Positions 22,116 through 32,360 of a DNA stretch of 64,000 nt are shown here, piece by piece; the first letter of the stretch is position 1; every line of letters starts with the position of its first letter. The stretch comes from Spinacia oleracea (Eukaryota > Streptophyta > Magnoliopsida > Caryophyllales > Amaranthaceae), in the NCBI RefSeq assembly GCF_020520425.1, contig NC_079492.1, forward strand, positions 69,245,671 to 69,309,670. Reading direction: 5' to 3'. The translations under genes and the position numbers were made by a program. The notes beneath the pieces are model-generated. The model was not told the origin of the DNA. It searched no databases and saw nothing but the letters and a program-made list of their open reading frames with translations.

Positions 22116-23451
22116 ATGGCTAGAACAAAAAATGCAGCGAAGACATCTGAGGATGATCCTCATGTTAAGAATGCAGATCCTGATTTAGGGAAACAGACAC
22201 AAGAAGTTGCTGCTGATGTAGGGCGTGAGGCTGTTCCGTCCAGAAAAGGGACAAAGAAAACACAAAAAGTGAAGTTGGAGTATGTAGAGCCTGATGGTAA
22301 CACAATTGAGTTGGATAGGTATAAATTTTACCCTCTTTTTATTCATTGACTGAGACCTACTCCCTCCGTCTCTTTTTGTTTTTTACGTTTGATGTTTTTC
22401 ACGCGATTTAACGACTATTTAATGTACATTGAGATTCATCTACTTTTTTTATTTAAACAAGAAAAATTACGTTTATTTATAATGTTTTCACTTTTATCAA
22501 AAATCTTACATTGGGAAAATGAGAAATATTTAATGTCCAATGGATTTAATTGGTTAAAATAATATTTGGGCACAAATTTTGATAGAATATTAATGCTTTA
22601 TGTGATAATATAAAAGGAAATGTAAAGAACAAAATGAAACACCCAAAATAGAATACGTAAAAAACAAAAAGAGACGGAGGGAGTGTTAGTTATACATTTA
22701 GTTTAATTAGTCATTGATTGAAACCTATTAGTTCAACAGTAAATTCAACTAGCTAAACTTTCATTTGAATTTTTTAAGTTGTGAAACCAATTAGTTAAGA
22801 TTTGACATCAATTAGTGTCATTGTACAAGTAATTAGTTAAACATCCAATGTATTTAGTTATGGACTGAAACTAATAGTGTAGTTTTCATATTAATTTAGT
22901 CATATCTCTTATGTTCCAATTATTACATTATTTATTCTTTGTTTTAAGTTCTTTTGTTCTTTTCTAGGGATTTTACACCCATCTGTAGACCAGAAGCTCT
23001 CATTACCTTGCTATCTATCATCAAGGAGAAAGAGAAACAAGTCAAGGCCATAACTGAAATTGGATTTGGTGGCCTGCTGTCTATTCGTCTTCCTGATATT
23101 AACAAGAAGCTTATTTGCTGGATTCTTGAGAACTTTAACAGTGTTGGTCATATGCTGCGGTTTGGGGAAGGCCGGAAATATTGTGTGCAGCTATATGATT
23201 ATGATGTGTATGACGTGTTTATGCTGCCCTTGGTGAAAGGTGTTGATGTTGAAGAAACACCCAGGAAGAGGGTTGAGGGAGATGGAACATTTGAAATGAT
23301 CCAGAGGTGGTTTAGAAAATATAACAAAAAAGACAATGTGGAATCTGCTGCTTTGTCTGAGGTGGAGGTTTATCTTGCAAATACTAACGAGTACGGAGAT
23401 GAATTCAAGTGTGCGTTTGTGATTTACGCTTTAGGTAATCCATTTCTGTAA
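22116..23451 (+). CDS. PMD/DUF1985-like protein, two exons, truncated
   Basis: Exon 1 (22116-22318) starts MARTKNAAKT and is Lys/Asp/Glu-rich. A GT donor follows at 22319 and an AG acceptor ends at 22967, and the frame is kept (AG+G). Exon 2 (22968 on) carries FTPICRPEALITLLSIIKEK, EIGFGGLLSIRLPDINKKL, YCVQLYDYDVYDVFMLPLV and EFKCAFVIYALG, the same motif order as the broken gene at 10401-12531. The frame either stops at 23449 or splices at the GT at 23435; no later family segment (LCPTT region) follows. Members are usually longer and linked to transposons, some with a Ulp1-type protease further on (family knowledge). The intron holds a MITE. Function unknown. Confidence 0.6.
22360..22683. mobile_element. 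Stowaway-like MITE, 324 bp, in intron 1 of the PMD-like gene
   Basis: CTCCCTCCGTCTCTTTTTGT at one end and ACAAAAAGAGACGGAGGGAG at the other. It is the same family as 39205-39528, which is in the opposite orientation, and more distantly 40293-40645. The right TSD has changed from TA to TG. Confidence 0.85.
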
Positions 23452-23690
23452 TTAATTGTTTATTCTACTTTACCTAATTGGTTAAAATGCTTCACTAATT
23501 ACACATATATCTGTATGAATCTGCTGGTTGTATTCCTGATAAAGCAAGCCCTTCAATTACTTGTGTCTTATCTTCATCAATTTTTCTTTCTGACCTGTAG
23601 AGCAAATAGTTAATGAAAATATATAAATAGTTCACGTTTTAAACAGATTAGTTAGGAAATTAAACGAATTAGTGAAAGTGTTTGGTTTAA

Positions 23691-25225
23691 TTATTTGTAC
23701 CTATGAAAGTGTTGCAGTGACAATCTTGCTAAATCGTGATTGTGTTCAATAACATGATGCTTAATTTCAAACATTCCATTACAGTTCAACTTCACTCTTA
23801 TCTGCGCATTGCATCCCGTTCTAGTAATATCTTGTTTTCTTGTTTGTTTTGACTCTTTTTTTGGTTTGCTTTCACATGGTAAAGGTAATTCCTCGTTGTT
23901 CTTTGATTTTTCTTCTCTTCTTTTTCCTTGCTTTGAACAACAAAAGTATTGTTCCTTGAGCTCTCCAGTTTTTGGAACTCTCCTTGTTGTAGCTTTCCTC
24001 ACTGAAAATCCGATCAACACTGAATGTTTTTGATAATGAGAAAATATTTCATCAAGGGTTTGTGCTTCATATCCAGTCAATGATCCTCTTATTTCATCCT
24101 CTGTTAAGTTGTCAAATTTAGTTTTTAAACCTGTAAAATAAAAAACAAATTAGTTAAGAATCAATAGAAATTAGTTAAAATCTTAAAGAAATTAGTTAAA
24201 AAAATAATGCAAAAAGTTTTAATCAGTTAACTAGTTTAAAATTTCAGTTATTTAGTTAAATAAAAAACATAATTAGTTACAAAATTTAAATGTTTAGTTA
24301 AAGTTTTCATTAGAATTAGTTAACAACTGAAATGAGATAGTTAAAATTATTTTAATTTGCGCAACAAGTTAAGGGGTATACTTACTTAAAAAGTTAAACA
24401 GTTAATGTAATTAGTTAAAATATTAAAGACGTTAGTTACCAAAAAAATGCAATTAGTTTTAACCGGTTAACTAGTTAAAAATTTCAGTTATTTAGTTAAA
24501 GAGAAAACATAATTAGTTACAAAATTCAAATGTTTAGTTAAAGTTTTCATTAGAATTAGTTCTTGAATTTTTTAAATTGTTTAATCAGTTTAGGAGCAAT
24601 TAGTTACAAAATTCATAAAATTAGTTAAAGAAAACTAAAATTAGTTAACATATGAAAGTATTTAGTTTATTTGCCTATTGTGTTTAGTTTATTACTTGAT
24701 GTGTTACTTCCAGACGTTGTGTCTGACATCGTTTCTGATGTTTTTCCAGAAGTTGTGTCTGACGTTGTTTCGGTTGTTGCAGTATTTCCTGTTTGATATT
24801 CTAGTAACAAATTCATTGATTCCGGAGCTTCAAATCTAGGAGGAGCAGGTGATTGAAAGTTAACAGTGGAATTAAATAAATCCATCAGGAGCAGCAAATC
24901 TAGAAGGAGCACCAAATCTAGAAGGAGCAACAAATGTAGGAGGAGGAAAATATCGATTATCAGTAGCAAATTTAGGCGTTGCGGGTGGAGGCGGAAATCG
25001 TTGAGATCGAAATCCTTGAACTGTAGAAAATCGAGGTGGAGGAAGAAATCGTGGAGAACGAAGTCGTTGAACTGTACAAAATCGAGGTGGTGGAAGAAAT
25101 TCTGGAGGAGGATGATATTCATGGAGGTTGTCCCCGCCGTAGAAGGTTGAAGAACTCCCTAAATTGGTGGATGGTGCGGCGGAGTTGTTAAAGTTATCAT
25201 GCGAAAACGACGGTGAGGACTCCAT
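23691..25225 (-). pseudogene. FAR1-like zinc-finger gene, N-terminal part, frameshifted
   Basis: The minus-strand gene starts MESSPSFSHDN at 25225, continues with Pro-rich repeats (PPPRF words, residues about 38-115), shifts frame near 24875, and continues with a Thr/Ser-rich segment (TTSDTTSGKTSETMSDTTSG) to about 24667. After an AT-rich intron, an exon from about 24127 encodes LTEDEIRGSLTGYEAQTLDE, IGFSVRKATTRR, GCNAQIRVK and HHVIEHNHDLAR. This is the FAR1/FHY3 DNA-binding domain (Cys/His WRKY-GCM1-type finger) derived from Mutator transposases. It stops at 23691 with no MULE transposase or SWIM domain. It converges on the PMD-like gene, whose end lies 240 bp away. Confidence 0.65.
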
Positions 25226-26004
25226 GGAAATCGACGGAGGAGAAAAACTAGGGTTAGGGTCTGCAGATTCGGTTGCGGAGGAGGAGATGAGATTCGTGAT
25301 CTGCAGATTAGGGTTTAGGGTTATAGAGAGAGTTTTGAGAGGAGAGAAGGTGAAGAAGCGAGTTTGCAGAATATGAGAGGAGAGAGAAAAAATTTCGATT
25401 TATATCGCGCGTGGTTTCAGAGGCGGTCTTTCCTACACGCGCCTGTAAGGCGGTCCTACCGAAAAGTTGCTGCTATTCCATTCCCAAAATATTTCTTGTG
25501 CCAACTGTGTGATGAGAGAAACTTTATTAGGGGTTACTCTGTAGTATTTTTTTCATAGATTTTGTTATAACAGATGGGGAATCAAGTACGTAGAAAATAT
25601 AAGATCACTAACATAATCTAAGTGAGGTTCTATCTTAAAATTAATTAGTAATAGGAGGAGTAGTCTACTTAGATTATAAACTAGAAGCTCTTTACTTAAT
25701 CTTTCAATGTGGGACACAATACTCACGCTTACTTTCTAACAGATTTTGTACCTCAATTATTTACATTCTCGAAAATGTTACTTTGTTTCGAAGGGTAGAT
25801 TCAAAATATATACCAAGTGTATTGGATGAACTACGACGTCCTTCCCCAAATATGTATAAAAAGGTTGTTCAAAACTGGAGTAATCAATTTTAGTCGGCCT
25901 AATCAATTCAATTAGGTCGTTCAACCTGATTAGATCGACAACACACATCATCTCTACAAGTACGGGTCAATATCCTTTGTATTAGACGCCGTACTATTCG
26001 TTCA
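25226..26004. other. Upstream region of the FAR1-like gene and intergenic DNA
   Basis: 25245-25325 has telomere-motif-like words (AGGGTTTAGGGTTA), common near plant transcription starts. 25425-25480 has two direct AGGCGGTC words resembling the hairpin at 20898, so 20898-25480 could be one element, but I could not define matching ends or a TSD. The rest shows no gene. Confidence 0.35.
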
Positions 26005-26687
26005 AGTCGTCAGGGAAAAGGCTAGGGATACACTTGGTGTGCAAAGGTATCTTGCACACCACCAATTATAATTTGCCACCTCACAAATCCCACTAACAAA
26101 GAAGAGGGAAATTAAAACTAAATCAGTGATTTTGGGCGGTATTTTTTTTCACCAAATTGCGCTATAAGCTCATTAGGAGCGGGATAACTTTGGTTGAGCG
26201 GGAAAAATTGCGCCATGGGGAAGGGTAAATGGCATCATCTCCTTCAAGCTTTCAGGTTCTACAAGTTCCCTTTCTGCCATTGATAACTAGAGAAACCTTC
26301 AATTACATATTTAAATTTCTGCCATTATAGATTATTTTTTCATAAAAATCCTCATTTACATATATAAAATTCGTGGAAGGATTTTCGAATTGGGATGAGT
26401 TCGTGTGTTTAATGGACTCTTCTCTTTCACTCTGCCTCTATCCCCTCTTCAATCCTTCTTCCACGATCTCTCTTTTCAAAACTCCTCTGTTAGGTCTTTG
26501 TTCGTTGGCTCACCTCTCCCTCTCAAAATCCAAATTCATCTAGATTTGTCAGTGTGTTAGGGTTTTGTACAAAATTGGAATCGCGTAATTTGATTGGCCG
26601 GAGCTTTAACTGAAAAAAAATTAACCAGCGGTAGTTGTATGTTGATTGAATATTTCGTCGACAGAAGCGGCGCTTTCATCATTCACC

Positions 26688-27563
26688 ATGTCCTCAAAGT
26701 CTCTCACTCCTCCGTTGTTGTCGTTTTCGTCTCTTTCTCTCACTACAATCGCATTATCCGCTAACTGGTATGTTCAGCCCCCTTTTTTTTTCTTGCTATA
26801 ATCGATTTTTAATGGTCATTTCTTGTTCCAATTGCATTCAGACTTGGGAATTCGATTCAAATTATGTTATGATTTTAGAGTTTAATTGTTTTGGTGGTTT
26901 GCATTTTTTATTTGCTTGAATTTAGACAATGATGCAGTTTGAGAATTACTTAGGGTTTAGTTGACAGGTTGTTAATTTTATGCTTTTGTTTTGTTGGTTT
27001 TCCAAAAAGGGTTTTGGATTTTGTATTAAAGTGAATTGAGATTGGTTATCCAGGTTTTATATAAACTCTGTAAGTTTATGGTTCCATTTAGAATTTTTCT
27101 ATGGGGATTGGGGTATTTAGCTACTTGTGTATATGACATTGTAATTATAAGGTAGATTAGTCATTTGAATGATATTCCATGGTGTCTTTGTGACTAAAAT
27201 GTAGAAGAAGTTGAGACTTATATGAGATGAAAATATATTTGATATTGTATTTTTTACTATAGAAGGTAAAAATGTTGTGTTTGTGCTTTTGCTTTAAGTT
27301 CAATGTTTGATCGGATAGCTGGCCTTGTCTTGGCATTTTGTGTTGTAGTGGTGTTGTTGGATTGATGTCCCTATTCTAAGAGCACATCTTCAAGTGCGTG
27401 TGCCTTGATCCCATGTTCTCAATGACATTGAGATACTTGATATGTTTTTTCTTATTCGTCAAGGAATCCCTCACCCATCTCGGACCTGGTTAAAAGGTTG
27501 CTTCTCGAGGACAAAAATGCCCCAGCAAACAACTCCAGAGTCACAGTGCCTCCGTTTTATGAG
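26688..27563 (+). pseudogene. Captured 5' part of an unidentified host gene (exons 1-2)
   Basis: Exon 1 is 26688-26767: ATG in a good context, MSSKSLTPPLLSFSSLSLTT, donor GTATGT. Exon 2 is 27464-27563, acceptor TCAAG, donor GTGAGA. They join in frame (180 nt, 60 codons) across a 696-bp intron. The product starts with a hydrophobic Ser/Leu-rich segment followed by SDLVKRLLLEDKNAP and VTVPPFYE. I do not recognise the family. A CT-rich leader lies upstream (26400-26640). No further exon is visible before the repeat array, so it is a truncated copy carried by the Pack-MULE. It could still be transcribed. Confidence 0.6.
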
Positions 27564-28624
27564 GTGAGATTCTCAGGATTTCCCATTTGTATAGTCTTAC
27601 TTTTGATGTGCGCTGATAAAAGGATGATGTCAGTTACAAGAATTGTAGCAGTGTATTATTGATAATTGATTGGTCAACTGGCCAGTGATTAGGTTTTTAG
27701 AGGATAGTAAGAAAGAGAGTGGCTTTGTGCAGTGCCACAGAATGTATAGCAATAGGCTTAGATCAGTTAGTGCTTTCTCATTGAGATGTTACTTCTGGTT
27801 ATAGTTGGATACCTCTTGGCTTGATATTTATTTCTATGAATCATTCTTGACACGGGAGTTTCAACATGGAACGACAACTATATTTATTCATAGCTGTGAC
27901 ATCAAGGTGTGGAAGGGGGATATCTTTAGAACTATACATCTCTGCACATTAGACATGGAGTTTAGTTCGAGTATAGTGGAACTGATAGGTTTGATGATCA
28001 TGTTCTAAACAAATCCACGCAACCTCCTTGAGTGGTTCAACTATGGGATACTATGGGACTGCAGACACTTGAATTAGTTCCCAAAACATCATAATTATTA
28101 CCTTCCAGCTCACATCATATTATATGTGAAAGGAAAATATGCCCATATCATGACTGAAAGATTATGAAAATAATCTAACAATAAACGTAGAATGATGTCC
28201 GTGTATCTTTTACTTGAAAATCATATGAAGTATGTCACATTATTGAATCCATGTCGGAGTCTGTTTTCTTATGCAGAGTCTGTTTAACTACAAAAAAAGA
28301 TAAGCTGGAGTGAAGGAATGGATTCCAATCTCTTCCATTCTTTTTCTTTTTTAATGCTGCTTGGTTCATTTTCTCCTGCTCTGATCTTTACACCACTGTT
28401 TCAGCCCTTACCATTTTCTCTCTATATTTTTTCCATGTCTTGTTGTGATTGTTTGGTTGCTGTTAGTTTGCAGTCAAGGAGTTAGGAGGGAAGCCCTGAG
28501 TTTTTGGTTGTTGGACTATTGTTTTCTACTGTTGGATCTCAGGCATTGGAATATGTTTGTTGATTGTGCCTGATGTGAAGATTTGTCCATGTTGTAAATG
28601 GAGCAACTATACTAGATATGTTTA

Positions 28625-28700
28625 AACCTATTAGCTCAAATGGTAGAGCACTATGCACATGCATATATAGGGGATGTAGGTTCGATTCCTACATAGGTTG
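28625..28700 (+). ncRNA. tRNA-derived sequence (pseudo-tRNA or SINE head)
   Basis: 76 nt with a perfect 7-bp acceptor stem (AACCTAT/ATAGGTT), D arm GCTC...GAGC, T arm GTAGG-TTCGATT-CCTAC, and good A and B boxes (TAGCTCAAATGGTAGAGCA, GGTTCGATTCC). The anticodon arm is degenerate (only CTAT/ATAG with a large loop), so it is probably not a working tRNA. It sits at the head of the repeat array. Confidence 0.5.
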
Positions 28701-30552
28701 TCTGTAAAAGTAATTAAAAAAAATAACTCAAAAATAAATACAAGAAACTCTAACTACGCTCACCCGTGTTCAATTCCTAACAAGAGGCCGAAAATAAAAA
28801 TTTTAAAGTGTAAAAAAATCATTTTATGGGATCATATTTTAGTCATAAAAATATCAAAATATTGGATGTACATTTTTTTCAACCTTAACATGGATTTTTT
28901 GGGAACTCTTTAATCTTATGTAGTTATGGGGACTATCAGATTTTTTTTCCCTCAATATAAAAAGGGTTTTATTGGTGATATAAGATTGGTTTTTTCTTAT
29001 AATAAATATTACATATTTTTATGGTTACACAAGTGCTTATAATAAAACATAACGATACCAGAAAACAGCTAACGATCTCCAAAGAAGATATTTTTCTTAC
29101 CGTATGTTTGGACCTGTATAATATTTACGATCTCCAAAAATAATGACCTCGTATGTTGTAGATAAATTGTTTAGGTTGTAACTTTGAAAAGTTAGGTTAC
29201 ATGTTGATTTTTTTTTTTGTTAACCTTGATTATGATTATTCGGGATCATTTTACATTTAAAGAAATAAAATTTAAATAAAATCAAACTCGACTAAAATAG
29301 ATGTGTAACTCCTAACCTTTTTAAAATAACCTAAATTGTTCATATCCTTTATAATACACAATAGTTTTTCTACCACCAAGATTGAAAAAGTTAGCTGCAA
29401 AACATTGTGTTAACTTTGACTACCATTTTATGAGATTATTTTACCTTTAAAGGAATCATAATTAGAAAACATCTCAAACTCAACAAAATTAGATTAAGAC
29501 AATTTCATTTCTAAAGATTGACGTGCTGATACCCCTTATCACAATGGTCATTGTTACGTTGCTTTAACTTCTACTTTAATTGTGCACCTGTGTTCGATTC
29601 CTAACAAGAGCCCACAATTTTTTTTATTTAAGTATTAACAACCGTTTTATGGGATCATTTTAATCACGAAAAGATCAAAATTTGGAAGTTTTTTTCACCT
29701 TTAACTATGATTTTTTGGCTACTCGTTGCCTTTATGGGGACTATCAGATAATTATTTGTCCTCATTATCAAAAAGATGTTGGTTGTTGGAAATATAAAAC
29801 TGGATTTATCGTTTAATTATGTGTTACATATTTTTATGATTAAACAAGGGGTTACAATAAGTTTAATGATACCAGAAAATGTTTACCGATCTCCAAATTA
29901 AATTTTTTATTACTGTATGTCTAAACATGTAAAATAGTAACGATATCCAAAAAAATCAACTTCGTACATTGTAAATAAATTCTTTTGATCATAACTTCGA
30001 AGAGTTAGTTTTTAATTACTAAGTTTAGCTACGATTACACATGATCATTTAGCTTTTGAAGAAATTGAATTAAAATAAAACTAAATTCAAGTCAAATAGA
30101 TGCGTAATTTCTAACATTTACATAAACATCTCAGTTGTTTGCTTCTTGTTATAATACAAAATTACGACCCACCACCAAGATTGAAAAAAGTATCTAGAAC
30201 ACAAAGTGTTATAACTTTATCTATGATTAAACGGATCATTTCACCTTTAAAGAAATCATAATCAGAATTCCCAACCTCGATAAAATTAGACAAAATTATT
30301 TTGTTTGCAATGACTTACGTGCTGATACCCCTTGCTACAATGGTCACTACTATGCTGCTATAACATATACTCTAATTGCGTGTACCCGTGTTCGATTCTT
30401 GTCAAGAGCAAAAAAACCAAAATTTTAATTGTGACAAACCATTTTATGAGATCATTTTAGTCATTAAAATATCAAAATGTTGATGCTTTCCTTCACTTTT
30501 AACTATGATTTTTGTAAGGTTAAAGACATACGAAGTATTACATGGAATCATT

Positions 30553-32360
30553 ACCCATATATAGACGAATCATATGAGTACATGCATTTTTTTCCAAGAC
30601 ATAATAATTTTTTTTCGATGAAGCTACACATGATAATTAAACTCAAAGCCTAAACTTTATTGTTTACAACAAAATATATTGTTTGAAACAACATTATATT
30701 ATTCATAATATCTGAAGATTAAACTACATCTAAGGGTTTCTGATATTCAAAAGATTGTTTGTTGCACGCATCTACCATTATAGTCCACATCATATTATTT
30801 TCGAAATAGCAAATCATTACTACCATATAACTGGATGAAAGATAACAATAATTGGATAAAATTTATGGATAAACTTACAAATGATCCCATAAAAAGATTA
30901 AATACATAAAGAAAGGAAGTATGATTCTGCATTTCTATTGAGATTAAAGTAGAATCTTTCCAAGTTTATCAAATCAGAATTTTGATTGGAATTAAAGATT
31001 CTTATTCTAAAGAATACATTGTTGGTTTATTAGATTTGAATTCAATTTGAATTTCTTAATTACAAACTTATAACATCTTAAATTAATTAATTTGGGATTT
31101 ACCAATTGCAAATTCATTAATTTTGGATTTCTCAATTACAAAGTAACCACCGTGAATCCGCCCAAAGAATAGTTCCATTGCGCGACGCTTTTAGTGTACT
31201 CCAAAAGGTACGGTAGTGGAAAACGTGAATTAGATCTCTGACGGCGCTTAAAAGCGTAGTAAGTCTGTAGCGACGCTAATCATATGTTTTACCGATGCAA
31301 AAGAATAGCGTCGTAATAGGGGGTAGCGGCACAGGCAAAGAGAGCGCGTTTAAAAGCGTCGGTAAAAGCACTTGCGGCGATTTTATGCGTCGTAATAGAC
31401 ATTTATAAAGCGTCACTAGAAGCCTTTTCGGTACTAGTGAGCTAGATTTAAATAACTAACTAAGTTTGACTACGTTTACACGAGATCATTTAACTTTTGA
31501 AGAAATTAAATTTAAATAAAACCAAACTCAAGTAAAACAGATACGTAATTTCTAACATTTTCATAAACATGTAAGTTGTTTGTTTCTTGTTATAACGCAA
31601 AATGACGACCCACCGCCAAAATTGGAAAACACAATGTGTTATAGCTTTATCTATGATGAAAATGATCATTTCACCTTTTAAAAAAATCACATTTAGAATT
31701 CTCAACCTCGGTAAAATTAGACAAAAATATGTTTGTTTGCAATGACTTACGTGCTGATACCCCTTGCTACAATGGTCACTACTATACTGATATAACATAT
31801 ACTCTAACTGTGTGTGCTAGTGTTCGATTCTTGTCAAGAGCAAATAAAACAAATTTTTAATTGTGACATACCCTTTTTATGGGATCATTTTGGTCATGAA
31901 AAGATCAAAATGTTGATGTTTTTCTTCACCTTTAACTATGATATTTTAAGTTTAAAGATATGAGTATCAGTACATGCATTTTCTTTCATTATCCATAGAC
32001 GAATCATATGAGTACATGCATTTTTTTTTCAAGACATAAAAAAAAGGTTTTATGATGAAGCTACACATGATAATTAAACTCAAAGTCTAAACTTCATTGT
32101 TTACAACAAATACATTTTTTGAAAAACCATTATATTATTCATAATATCTGAAGCTTAAACTACATCTAAGAGTTTCTGATATGCAAAAGATTGTTCGTTG
32201 CACGCATATGTCATTACAGTCCACATCATATATTGTCGAAATAACATATCGTTACTGCCATATAACTGGATGAAAAGATAAACAAAATTGGATAAAATTT
32301 ATGAATAAACTCACAAATGATCCCATAAAAAGATTCAATACATAAAGAAAGGAAGTATTG
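30553..32360 (+). repeat. Second direct repeat within the array (about 370 bp, two copies)
   Basis: ACGAATCATATGAGTACATG...CATAAAGAAAGGAAGTA occurs at about 30566-30920 and 31990-32360. It replaces the middle of the 0.8-kb unit in those two copies. An inverted copy of the unit head is near 32519-32543. Confidence 0.7.
31170..31439. mobile_element. CACTA-type terminus with GCGTCG subterminal repeats
   Basis: Reverse-complemented, it starts CACTAGTACCGAAAAGGC and is followed by AAGCGTCGGTAAAAGC-type words in both orientations over about 250 bp. Only this end is present. It lies inside a unit of the repeat array. Confidence 0.55.

Larger units (their letters stand above)
21830..24660. repeat. 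Dispersed TTAGTTA motif, dozens of copies
   Basis: (A)ATTAGTTA and close variants occur every 10-40 bp in the leader and intron of the + gene, between the two genes and in the intron of the - gene. They are absent from the exons. Within it, about 116 bp is directly repeated (24206-24321 and 24446-24561, more than 85% alike by eye). Confidence 0.7.

Noticed and set aside
20898..25480. Complete MULE with defined TIRs
   Set aside because: The GGCGGTC words at the two edges are in the same orientation, and no TSD was found, so the borders cannot be supported.
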